From Isoperla grammatica (Eukaryota > Arthropoda > Insecta > Plecoptera > Perlodidae), in assembly GCA_945910005.1 (NCBI GenBank), contig OX246743.1:37107398-37171397 (forward strand): 64,000 nt of DNA, in the 5' to 3' direction. The position numbers and the translations under genes were made by a program. The notes under the pieces are model-generated. The model saw only the letters and a list, made by a program, of their open reading frames with translations. It was not told where the DNA came from and made no database searches. This document shows positions 32,961 to 44,516 of this stretch, piece after piece; position 1 is the stretch's first letter; every line of letters starts with the position of its first letter.

Positions 32961-34440
32961 GCTACAAAACAATCAACCACGACCTATAAAGAGAAAGAAG
33001 TCCTCGCAGAGAAAGGCGTTCCAACTCCCAACTAGATTCTACAATTATAGTCACATCCAGTGGGTGATAATTCCATAGACGACTCGTAAGTCAATAGAGG
33101 GTTTTTGCGCGACAGACACTATAGTATAGGCGTTTACTGTGACCCCAAAACAAATGTATAAAACAGTTTCCTGGCAATTATAGAGAGACAGTGAAAACAA
33201 GTAAGTGTCAAACGAACAAACAATGACAGAAAATATTTCTCAGGGTTTTCTGGTACCGTTCTCAAGATCCGAAGACGGAAGGTGAAAACAGTCGAAAGAT
33301 TATTACCTGCTTGTAAAACATATTGACAGAACAAATTGATATCTTAAAGAAAACAAATAAATACAACGTTTATTATAAACACAAATTACAGGTAGCTCTA
33401 CATTCTGCATGTATAATTTCACTACAAAATCAGAAGATTATAACTAACTAACAAGAGTACTCCTACGTTAGTGTTAACAATAAGGAAGACATAATGTGTT
33501 ATATAATGTAAACAATGTTATGTTCATAATGACATCATTGGTAAGTTTCATCATTATTACAGGATAATAATACCGATTGGAAAAAAAATACTATCTCACA
33601 ATTACTATTGCATCACTTAGGTTAACAACTGGTTTGAACTTAAAAACCTGTACAATTATTTGAATGATTAAATGTTTTTACAATTATCTGGTCTTAATTT
33701 AACTGACCACAAAGTATAGTCACTTATTTTTTATGTAACAACCCGAATGGTTTCGGATAATTTGCATTGTAATTAAATTGTCATATTAGCACTGATAGCC
33801 CCTCTTTGTCCCGTTTTGGCCCCATTGAAAAAAAAAAATTTTGAAAAAAAAAAAAAAAAAAAAAAATGGGACAAAATAATAATCATATTTTATACAAATG
33901 GATACTTTTTTTAAGGTTACTCGTTTTGATTTCGTAAGATCAATCCAAAATACATCAGATAAAACAAAAAATCATTTGATATGTGCTAAAACTAACGTTT
34001 TTAAGTGTCCCGTTTTACCCCCGGATAACCTATAGTCAAAATTGAAATCTATCACCTTGGCAACACACTCACACGTGATACAGAATATACAGTCTCGTCG
34101 TCACATGGTAATATACAACTTTTTCTAAATCTATAAAAACACAGCAGATCATCCAATTATGAACATCAACAAAGAAAGTTTGATAATAGGAATGATGATC
34201 TATATCTTACTGTAGGTAAACAAATTGCTTCGTTCGACAAAATGTTTACTTTAACATAAAAATAACATGTTCTTGATGAACATAATGGATCCACACGAAC
34301 TCATGTACATTACTTAATAATTGCAGACAGACGTGGTAATAGTATATACATGTACATTGTGCAAAGATTTCTTCGTTAAACATCAAAATGTCAACATTCA
34401 ACACTGCAACAACTCCAAGGACCTTGACAAACACTTATCG
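32961..34440. other. Gene-free stretch
   Basis: AT-rich with an A-rich tract at 33829-33865. TGTCCCGTTTT appears twice in direct orientation (about 33808 and 34008). No gene recognised. Confidence 0.5.
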
Positions 34441-34620
34441 TCTTGATCTTTGACGTTTCTCTTTCTTTCGACCAAGTTCTTTGGCGAAATGGCCGCACTT
34501 TGCATGTGTGGATGCGCCGCGTGACCATTGCGCAATCTACTGTCACGTCTGAGCGCTAAGACGCGTGGGTGATGCGCATGCGCAACTCAAAGGTGACTCA
34601 CAACTTTATCTAGGTTAGTC
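34440..34620. promoter_or_regulatory. GC-rich patch with perfect NRF1-type palindrome
   Basis: TGCGCATGCGCA at 34573-34584 is a complete NRF1/EWG-type palindrome inside a local CpG-rich stretch within AT-rich DNA. It could mark a promoter, but no adjacent exon is recognised. Confidence 0.3.
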
Positions 34621-34984
34621 GTTAGAAAAGTAAAATCAGGACAAACTGTCGTCGTAGATTGTAGTCTAGCGAAACTGCGGTGAGTAGTGCTAAAGAGTCA
34701 TAATGACGCGCTAATGACAACTGTTTAACATAAACTATGTAATTAACATAATTTATGTCATTATTAATAGCTTTAACAGTGTCAGTTTTAATAAAAATAA
34801 CATTATGCATTAGCATAATTTAAAACCACGCTATTATCACAAAAACAGCTTAATAACTTTATTATAAATTTAGTTATATTTTTTAAACTATAACATTATA
34901 CCGATATAGTTATTCACACCAACTTTAAATTGCGTCAACGTTGTCCTACTGTGACATAAATAAAAAAATAAAATACATCAATTT

Positions 34985-35090
34985 ATATTTACTGTCGACC
35001 CCACTCAGTTGCAAGAACTGATTTTCAGTAGGAGATAACAAACCGTTTGTTTAGTGCCTCGTTGCCATGACAGCTCTACCGCTGACATTT
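34985..35090 (-). repeat. SINE-A fragment
   Basis: The reverse strand carries GCTGTCATGGCAACGAGGCA and CTACTGAAAATCAGTTCTTG, followed by AACTGAGTGGG. These are the conserved middle and 3' blocks of SINE-A; the tRNA-like head is missing. Confidence 0.65.
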
Positions 35091-35325
35091 GTAGGACACT
35101 TATCATATCGATAGATCTAGAAGTTATATGAAAAACATTTCGGACAGAGAATCAACCCTGATGTACGTTCTCCATTGTAAACGGGAATAAACCCACATCT
35201 AACTTACAAGAAACAAAAGTGTATACATCACAACTACACACAAGAATTTATTTTACAGTGTATAACAAAAAATATTGAAGTGAGCATTTAAATGAAGTCA
35301 CATTATGATGGATACTTACAAAGGA

Positions 35326-35941
35326 CAAAAAAAACAATGAAACATAACGTATCGAAGATTGACATTAAAATTTAAGCAGTATGAATTAAAGAATGACGAA
35401 GGTGCCTATCAAGTTTCCGACACGTCGTGATTTGTCATCTTCTTTTGTTTTTATCATAAAACCTACTCTTTCTGACAAGAGTGTTTAAAAATAATAATCC
35501 AAGAAATTGAATTTATATATTCATTTTTTTTTTATTTCAAACATGTTCAAATGCAGCATTATAGTTTGAAAACATTTTTTTCCATGCTAACATTTTTGTT
35601 TGTTTGTAAATAGTACTGTTATCATTGAGGCACACAAAAACACAATAAAACACAACCTTTCGAAGATTGACATTAAAATTTAAGCAGAATGAATTAAAAA
35701 ATGACAAAGGTGCTTATCAAGTTTCCGAAACGTCTTGTTTTGTCATTTTATTTTTTTATCATAAAATCTACACTTTCTGCCAAGAGTGTTTAAAAATTAT
35801 AATCTAAGAATTTGAATTTAAATATTGCTTTATTTTTAATTTCAAATATTTTCAAATGCAGCATTATATTTTGTATTGACAACATTTTTCTCCAGGCTAA
35901 ATTTTTTTATTTTGTAAATAGTACTGTTATCATTGAGGCAC
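35326..35941. repeat. 308-bp tandem duplication
   Basis: Two adjacent copies (35326-35633, 35634-35941) share TCGAAGATTGACATTAAAAT at their start and TACTGTTATCATTGAGGCAC at their end, exactly 308 bp apart, with scattered substitutions. Non-coding. Confidence 0.9.
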
Positions 35942-37690
35942 GTATGCTGATGCTTGCTTACAACAAGTCTCGTTAAAGACTCAATCTACCGGATCATCAG
36001 TTTTCTACGCGTTTAACAACCCAGTCACGTACCCAGAACACACACACACGTGCGTTGTGCTACATTCAAGGCAGTGACATAGACAAATAACAACAATGCA
36101 CTTTGAAACGTTGTTCTAACTAAAGAAATGAATGGAATTTTTAAACTTTCCTGTACAAAACAATTTATTTTGATTAAACACTTAATTCCAATCAAACGTG
36201 ACTTTAACACATATTAACAAGTGTCAGATATTTATTTGTGTGTGTACAGCATGTCAATACGGTACAGTCACAGTGCATTGACATTGGCAATGACCTTGTG
36301 TTGCAAGTTGTTATAACTAACGAATGCAAGACGCAGTGTTCGTGTCGTTATAATTACAGAGTGTACAGAGATTTCTGTGTACCTGTCAAAACATGCATCG
36401 TGTGTTATTATAAACACACATAAGCATGTAGTGAAATGCGAGCACGAAAACTATACGGATCTCATTTGGAAATAAGACTCTGTAATAATTGCTTAATTTA
36501 ATTAGTCAATACAATCAATACGTATATCTGTTAAAACTGATTTCATCACGGAATTCAATTTAGTATATATTTGGTACACTTTGCAGTTGACAGCACACTT
36601 TTTCTTTTTAGTTTTGTAATGTTTTTCAAATAATCTATTTTCATATGTTTGTATTTTGTACACTTTTTTAATTTTCTCCCACAAATGCAAAAAGTATTCA
36701 TGTTTATAAATTTTATGTTTATTAAAGGCAACTGATCTGACTTGTGACAAAATTTTGAACCTGTGACGTGTTAGTATTTGTTTAGTTTAGTTTTAGCTTA
36801 GTTTTTGGTTTAGTTTAGTTTAATTAAAACGTTATCGTAGTATTTAGTGTTTAAAAGGCTCTTCGCGGCACAAGATTTCTTAGGATTTTAAGTGTTTTAG
36901 TACAATGTTTGCTAGCGTCGACGCCGTTTCTTGTCAAAACTATTTTTGTTTTGTTTTGTGATGACAAGAATAGACAATTAATCATAATAATAATAATCTC
37001 TCACAATATTGGGTAAATAATTCTGTTGTTCCTTTTATGATGATTACGATTTTCACAATAATTCTTAAATTCTAAAAACCTAGACACAATCAAATTTATC
37101 TTTCATCTGGCTTAGGCCTACATCGTAAAAGACAACATAAGAAATTTTAATTTATTTCAGTAGCTTAAAAAAAATCTCTTATCAAATAATCGAATTCGTT
37201 TTCCTTTCCAATCGCTTTGCATTCACATTAAGACCGCTAATCAACTCGTTTACCTTGATGTATTGCATTGCATTAGACAAGAGATCCAGCCAGCCGAACT
37301 GCATTGGACACTTGAAGGTAATCTGTAAATGACCCCGATAAAGAGATCTTTCCTCACGACAACCCCCCCCCCTCTCCTCACCCCCGCCTTCCCCTACACT
37401 CCCCGCAGACAGTTTGCCAATACAACGACACGACAAGAATTTGCATAATGCGACACGATACCATTGTACGTACAATTAATTACAATAATTAGTCATTACT
37501 TCACGTCTATTGTCTTCTGAAAATGTGACTGTATTTCGGATATCTAGGTTATACAGTACGGTCAGATAAGATAAAGTTTTCTTTGATGGAAAGATGATAT
37601 CGCATCTAGGAATGCATCCTCCGACCAACAGTTATGCCGGCACACTTACAGAAGATTTACCTCTAATTTCAAAACATGTGCGTACAATTC
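35942..37690. other. Gene-free stretch
   Basis: AT-rich. A 61-aa Cys-rich open frame at 36238-36423 is probably chance. TTTAGTT-type repeats lie at 36776-36825 and a C-rich patch at 37361-37400. Confidence 0.45.
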
Positions 37691-37712
37691 TACTCGTAAT
37701 TTACTGACTGCA

Positions 37713-37975
37713 GTACATGGAGATTTCTAATTCGATTTCGTAATGATTTACACGGTATTACAGACGTATATGGGACAAGGGAAATGAAGGAAGATAAAAT
37801 CACAATCTTTGCAGATCGTTCCGTTCAAGAACAATTAAACAAACGGGAAATTCGAATTCAATCGGATATTGCAGATTTGTACAAAGAACGGAAATCAGAT
37901 CCAGTTGAGAAGATTCATAGATGGCTTTGTCTCACTCAAAACAGGAAGTGGAATCGGTGCATGCGCAATAGATAG
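37713..37975 (+). other. Unassigned open frame, possible exon
   Basis: An AG at 37712 (preceded by CTGACTGC) is followed by an open plus-strand frame ending at the TAG at 37970-37972. It is rich in charged residues (MKEDKITIFADRSVQEQLNK and following) with amphipathic spacing, unlike the low-complexity frames nearby. I recognise no family. No good splice donor is seen before the stop, so it could be a last exon, a repeat relic or chance. Confidence 0.2.
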
Positions 37976-38109
37976 AACATGAAACTTTCATGGGATCTTG
38001 TTTTTACAGAATGGCAATTGTATCAATAGTCTTATTTTTCCATCTGGTCTCTTCTGGTTGGCTGAACATGTACGGGTCTCCGGTGTAAATTGCTGTCACA
38101 AACCACAAT

Positions 38110-38300
38110 AACGTTATATTTAACCGCAATTACGAACACAAAGTATAACAAATTGAGAGATTTAAGTTACTTTCAATAATTTAAGCGCGTAAAAACGCAA
38201 TATATTTTGACCGCAATAAACGAAAAAATAAAAAATTCACAAATTAAAGCTACTTTCGATAATTTAAGCGTGTTTAAAACTTTTCACCGCAAGGTAATAT
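38110..38300. repeat. 83-bp degenerate direct repeat
   Basis: TACTTTCAATAATTTAAGCG at 38168 recurs as TACTTTCGATAATTTAAGCG at 38251, each preceded by ACCGCAAT-like sequence. Confidence 0.7.
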
Positions 38301-40607
38301 TGTAATTGTCGCGAAAACACTAGGTTTAATTTAAATAATTGGTTGACCTGACCAAAGCACGGCTACGGAAGAAGGAGATCTTTTGTAATTACAATAATGC
38401 TGGAAGGTATGTCTATACATTCCTGGAATAGCTTAGCGTGTATAGTGTCAACTGTGGTGTCTTAAAATCAACACTACTACTACAATTATATAACATGATG
38501 GGGGATAGTGCACAAGTATTGTGGCGTGCTCATTATACCATACCGGTAATATGCACTTGGTATTTCAAGTGCGTTTTTAAACAATTACACTACTCCTAAT
38601 AGCAGTTCATTATTTATGGAATTAAAAAAATTTAAAACATATAACGTTGTATTGCTATTGGTTATTAGTTCGTACAAGGTTCAAATTCAGGATAAAGTCA
38701 ACTGAAAAATACAAATGCACAATAACATTTTTGTACAACAAATACACATAGTGTCTTCAAATTGAAGAACAACTAAATTGGAAAGGTGATTTTATTACGA
38801 TGAGCCAATGTACAAAATCAAACTACATTATTAATGATTCAATAAAAATAATACTGAATTGCTATTCAAACCCTTACACATTGATGATGTATTAATTAGA
38901 CTTACTGATATATCAAAGTCCCCAAAGAATATATTATTGACACAGTATATTTCCTTAACTATCATCAGCTGTCCAAAACCCTTTGAAAATCCATTTTGGC
39001 ATCATCCTCCAAACTCTCGAAATGCACAATGATAGCAAAGAGCAAACTTTGAACCTTGAACGAAACCGTCTTCCAAATATTTAGATACTGTATTCGTACA
39101 ATTTAATGTATACAATATCCTAGTATACATATTGTGAATAACATCAATTTGTCAATTCATTTTCTTATCAACTATCTTCTCAAAGTCAATACCTGACTTC
39201 TATCCACAACCAATACCTACACACACACATTTGTCATCATCGAAACCTCATTCTTTCACAACTCTTTGTTATTCAAATGACCTAATAACATCCAGCATCC
39301 CAACCCAACCCAGCCCACAGTACACGTGTGCATCAAGATTGACGCACGTGCACAAAACAAGACTCGACTCACTATAAAACTAAGAGCGTATAATTTTGAT
39401 TAATGTTGTACTATAAATATTATTTGACCAACTGTCAACCACGTACGTATACGCTGTCCTACATAACCCATTCATTCTTCCACCCTACTTCCTTCACCAG
39501 GATCTTAACTTAACACCACTGAGAGTAATTCAATTCAGCCCTGAACAATCACCACAATTAAAAATAAAACTTTTCTGTCTAACTTGCCGACAAACAACGA
39601 CGATAACTTTCCCTTCTTACGGCGTGATATATTTATAGCACAACGAAACAATGCACATCAAGTTAAGTAGTCGTTATTATCATTAGTTGACGTTCAAGAG
39701 AAAGTGTGAACATTTGGGCGAGCCTCAACCGAAACAATACTGTCTCCACGCAAACCTATAATACAGATCATGAGAACGCGTGCATTATTTACATATTAAT
39801 CTAGATTCCTCACTGAATAACTGTTATTACTCTGGGTGGAGGTTTTTAGAATTATGATTCAATGGTTTTTCATTAGATTTTAATGTAAACAATGGGAGTA
39901 AAGTCGAAGGTCACGAAAAGAATAATAATAACATCCTAGTTGGTTCTGTGATCACGGTTGTTTGTTGGCGGTAGCGTTTATACATTCTATCTACCCCGGA
40001 GGTATTTGCAGAAACGGTTTCCGTTTGTTTAAATAAAGCTTGTTATTTTCTTGTGGGTGTTTCTTCTAGTTTGTTGTTTCTTGTTTGCTCCCATTGTAAA
40101 TCGATTACCTCGGGTTAGGTTGGCAGCGAATAACGGACAACTTCCCGCACACATCTTACTCTATAGAAACATTACTCAGTGTCTATGCATATGATTATCG
40201 ACCGATTGCTGTTAGAGTAATGCATAGTAAAGTTTAAAGTTACAGTAAAGTTTATCAGCGTGTTCATGTCATATTAGTACCAACAAATAGAATTTTAGAA
40301 TCGTATTATAACCAGAAATATGACAAATAAAACATACGTAAGTTAAACTATGAGTAAGGTTACTTCTTTTGGTGTCGCCTTACTCAAAGATTGTCCACGC
40401 TATACTGAGGCACTGGGCTTCTTTGTATTGGATTGGACATGGGTAATGCTTGAGGAAGGAATTAGAGACTCCGAAAAATTACAATTATTTTAATTAAAGT
40501 AGGTAATCCAGTTTATACCTCAATTTATGTGTGTTTTATTCAAAATCTATACCGTTAAAATAAAACTATTATTAACAGTGACAAGTCAACACTTTAGACT
40601 ATATTAC
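38301..40607. other. Gene-free stretch
   Basis: AT-rich and unremarkable. If the two minus-strand exon candidates (40.6-40.9 kb and 52.6 kb) are real, this would be intron or downstream sequence. Confidence 0.4.
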
Positions 40608-40909
40608 CAGCGACAAGAAAACACTTTGAATAATTTTCGAAGACGCTTTTTGACATCAGTATACCGCAAGACTTCATCAAACTTCCAGGGTGCGTCCTTG
40701 AAAATATAGTGAAGTGAATCACAACCGGTAAAGCTAAACCACCGTATCGCAACATCCGTTACAACATCCCGACATCCCTCTGTCCCAGGATGTGGAACGG
40801 CGAACATCTTCGATACGTTCGGTCTGATTCGATTTGTCACACTTTGATCCTCGACCATAGAAACGACTTTCCTGGTTTGTGGTAAAGATGGTCTGAGTTG
40901 CGTCAAGAT
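40608..40909 (-). CDS. Candidate internal exon of an unknown minus-strand gene
   Basis: On the minus strand a pyrimidine-rich run (ATCTCATTTCCCACGTCCCAG) ends in AG at 40910-40911. It is followed by 302 bp that stay open and are more GC-rich than the surroundings. The frame closes only at TGGTAA, where GTAATA at 40607-40602 can serve as a donor. The protein reads ILTQLRPSLPQTRKVVSMVE near the start and FKDAPWKFDEVLRYTDVKKR near the end. I do not recognise it. A second frame from the same acceptor is open for about 57 codons (LDATQTIFTTNQESRFYGRG...), so the true frame is uncertain. It may equally be a relic of an unknown repeat. Confidence 0.3.
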
Positions 40910-42480
40910 CTGGGACGTGGGAAATGAGATATTACTTTAAACGCTGCATGGAAGTAAAAAAAAAACTCTTTCTTACTTAAAAGTGGCCATTTAGTGTCTG
41001 CAATTTAATCTGTATACGAAATAACGTAACTTAGTTAAAAATATAATTACAATACATAAAGTCAAGTCGGATGTGAAAATAAATAGAAGAGGCAGCCGAA
41101 AAGTAGGATACGATCCAGAATATGCATTATTAGCTTTTTATAAACATAGACAAACAAAAAGACTGATAATAGAATCAAAAAAGAATATAGTATGAGGAAA
41201 GCATGGAGAGCAGTTTCAAATCTTTATCTATTCGCTGTACTTTATCTACGGGTTGAAACATACAAAGATGCATCTGACCATTACAGTGTTTCATTACAGT
41301 ATAGTGTTAACAATTAAGTTCATTGCTATTAACAAAATATATAATGATAGTTAAATGCGATGCTTAATATCGATAACAACCAGATAAGAAAACAAATCAC
41401 GTTGACAGTAAAAAAATATACTAAAAAGTATCGCCAATTTTTTTGCAGCATCTTCGAACCCTATTCCCACGATTGAACGGAAATTCCTGGCATTACTTTG
41501 CTAACCTAAAATGCCCATCATGTTAATGATGATGACAAAGACAAGAAGGAGGCTGTATTTGATACCTTGAACTAGGTAGTCAATTTGCCGACTCGCAGTT
41601 CTGGTAATTGAGTTTTGAAAAACCGGGACACCGTCTTTAATGTTTGGAATAATCTGTCGTATAATAATAGGCTCTCACAAATTACAATCGCAACATTAAA
41701 ATAAGAAGAAGAATAAGAAGAAACAGGGTCATTAGCAACATGTCATTGTACGTCAATCTTCCGGCAAAGGTTCGATAAACCTCAAAGACAGGTCACCGTA
41801 AAAAAAAAACTGGTTTATTAATTAAATTAAATAATAATTTATAAAGTAGGTAGCATTTTGATTAGAATCGTAAACATTGAAAATTTAGAAATAGAATACA
41901 AAATTAGAGTGCACCAATTTGTTACTTTGCGGTTTTGGCCCAGAATTGATGCGCCCAATTAATTTGTTATACTGAAGATTATCCAATTTCAAAACATCTG
42001 ATTTGTATCAAATATTGTGGAAATGGATGCGATGTGGATTTGTGAGTTCGTTGAATCTCCGCCAGGGACTTAGGTCATTAGCACAAACATATTTAGTTGT
42101 TGAAGACAGGGAGGATTTTCGATACGGCCTCACAGGACAGTAAAGCTTGCATAATACTGCTACAATGACACAAGCAATAACATTGATACATTGTGTAACG
42201 TTGTAAAGAAGCGAAGAGTCATTCCTCTTAATTCTTAAGTAGTAAAACAGCAACGTGTGAATGTGGGATACAAGTACAGTGTTGTTGATATATCGGTAGT
42301 TTGCAGCTAACATGTATGTGTATGAAATACATATTATGCACTTCATTACTTTCAGGTCGCATTCAAATGTAATAACAAACAGTGGAACAGTGTTTTTTAA
42401 ATACATTAATGGATATCGGAGAAAACAATAATATGAGACTTGAAAGAATACAAGTAGATAACAAATATTATAATATTAGT
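40910..42480. other. Gene-free stretch
   Basis: AT-rich with short A runs; nothing recognised. A 132-aa minus-strand open frame (42008-42406) has no recognisable content. Confidence 0.45.
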
Positions 42481-42905
42481 CAGGTGGCTCGTTGGTCCAG
42501 TGGTTAGCATCCCTGCTTCCAATGCAGAAGGTCCCGGGTTCAAATCCCCCTTCAGGCAGAAGTTTTTTAACTTCTAATGTGGATTCAATTCCATTACTTC
42601 TTGGCTTAGGAATAAGTAAACGGTGACTTTGGAGCCGTCCTAGCAACGAAGCACTCAATAAATTCAAAGTTGTTCTGAATCGGCCTTGTTGATTCTGGCA
42701 TTTGTCCGCAGGTGTTCGCACTGTCCAATCACTGATTCATGTTTCGTATTTGAAATATCGATCTTTGATTGGTTATCGCTCACTCGTCGATGGTGTTCGA
42801 AACCTACAGGGTTGGTTTAGGCACTTTAAATTAAAGTCCCCCACTGCAAATCAGTTTAGTTACTGAGTGGGTAGACTCTAAATGTGAATTTATTTATTTA
42901 TTTAT
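42481..42905 (+). repeat. SINE-A copy 1 (longest copy)
   Basis: The tRNA-derived head (42481-42555) contains GGTCCAGTGGTTAGCAT (box A region), an anticodon-arm-like CTGCTTCCAATGCAG and B box GGGTTCAAATCCC. The body has the block GTGACTTTGGAGCCGTCC followed by TAGCAACGAAGCAC. A 3' hairpin is formed by CCCACT and AGTGGG, and the tail is (TTTA)n. RNA polymerase III transcription and mobilisation by a LINE reverse transcriptase are the expected mode for such elements. The head is closest to Gly/Glu-type tRNAs. This copy carries an extra segment of about 60 bp near 42721-42782. Confidence 0.85.
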
Positions 42906-44281
42906 AGAAAAAACAACATTTGTATTCATTTGAATTTTAGATTTTATTTTGCGAGTTTGAATTTCCCGTATTGTCTATTGTATTCTTGAAATATTTTAAT
43001 AACAGTTGATTCATCGAAATATGTGTTGAACACAAAATTAATTATAACAATTATTTGTTATACAAACAATATCGAAGTACGACGAAATATGCCAAATATT
43101 GTCTAGGACGTTAAAACATACAAAATAAAATGTGTAGAATGATAGTTTACATCCCTATAACAATACGATGTCCGTTTACAAATCCGCTACATGCGTGGAC
43201 ATGTGCGTGGGTGGGGAGTAGGAAGGATCACACAGGTCAAACCTAGACATGTAACCATACACGATGTATCGCCTACGAGCACTGATGATCGGTTTATGTT
43301 ACATTAACTTCACTTTCTTCGCACGAGTTGGTAGACCGACACCATAAATACGAGGAAATACATAATGTGGGTACATTTTCTAACCATCTATTGCAAAATT
43401 GAATTATTGAGCGTCATTACTAGGAAGTATTACATACACATTTTGGCTGTTTACTAAAATCATGATTTATTAACGATTTCAAGTGAATTTAGAAAGATAT
43501 ATCCGTGTGAATACAAAACATATCCGTTATCAATCATTGATTGTCAGTGCAGGACATAATAATGGATACGATTTATTATGTTCCTCGTTCCTATGACGAC
43601 ATAAACAAACATTATATAAGTCTTTTCTGTGTATGTCCATTGCGGCTCAACATTCTATGGCGTATTTTTATTTAAGTTAACGGTTATAGCTCTACATATT
43701 GTCCCATGTATTCCTCACATGAACTACTGTACGAGTTCCGGCATGGGATACATAAAAAATTATATTTTCTGTTGTTAGGGTGTCATATAAACCGAAACAT
43801 AGTTGCATAAGCATAAACCTTACGTTTTGAAACTTAGTGGCCTGCATGCATTCATGTGAAAAACAAGTTGGGTCATATTTAATGAGTCTAGTTGGCTGCG
43901 TCGTTAATATCGAGATTAATTAGGGAAGGTTTAATTAGTAACGTAATTAAATATGAGTTGAATCTTGTTACTACATCTTATAACGCTCAGGTATTCTGGT
44001 TCAGGCTTGAATACGCACACACACACACGCAAACGCACACGCACACGCACTCACACACATCAGAAATTTAACTCAGATGTTTGCACTCTATCAAATGTAC
44101 TAGTATTTACGAATAATTTACTGGAAATAAAATACTATCTGCGATAGGAATGAGAGAATAAATTTGGGACACGCATTTCATAACAATGTTTAATTAAGAG
44201 CGTTCGGCAGTAAGAGTTTTACAGATATATTGGCCGTCAACTAATTACTCTTAAACTAATAGTAGGAGTATTATAAATATT
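42906..44281. other. Gene-free stretch
   Basis: AT-rich. A short CA-rich microsatellite (ACACAC/GCACAC) spans 44014-44060. No gene recognised. Confidence 0.5.
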
Positions 44282-44283
44282 TA

Positions 44284-44514
44284 CCTACTTGTAGAGGAAT
44301 GTCATATCTATGTATGGTATTAAGTACATTTGTCACCAACCTATTAAAAAATAATGCACCCATTTTTAAACAGATTCTCCGTATTATTTCGGCGAACATT
44401 TTCGACGAAAGTAATTTATTTGCATAATTCAAACATGAGTATATTATTTTTGAGAAGGCTTGTCACAAATGTAATTAATACCATGCGTAGATATGACATC
44501 CCTCTGCAAGTGGG
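44284..44514. mobile_element. 231-bp TA-flanked MITE with long inverted repeats
   Basis: The first 58 bp (starting CCTACTTGTAGAGG and including ATGTCATATCTA) pair with the last 58 bp at about 49 positions. TA flanks both ends (44282-44283, 44515-44516). This fits a Tc1/mariner-type non-autonomous element. Several arm differences are C/T or G/A changes at CpG-like sites, consistent with deamination since insertion. Confidence 0.8.
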
Positions 44515-44516
44515 TA

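Noticed and set aside
33780..34030. Transposon bounded by TGTCCCGTTTT repeats
   Set aside because: The two copies are in direct, not inverted, orientation and no target duplication was found.
36238..36423. Cys-rich 61-aa frame, possible EB/EGF-type module
   Set aside because: Cysteine spacing fits no module well, and TGT/TGC codons are expected in this TG-rich stretch.
42476..42721. 81-aa minus-strand protein (and its counterpart at 55342-55536)
   Set aside because: Both are antisense or sense readings of SINE-A, which explains their similarity to each other.
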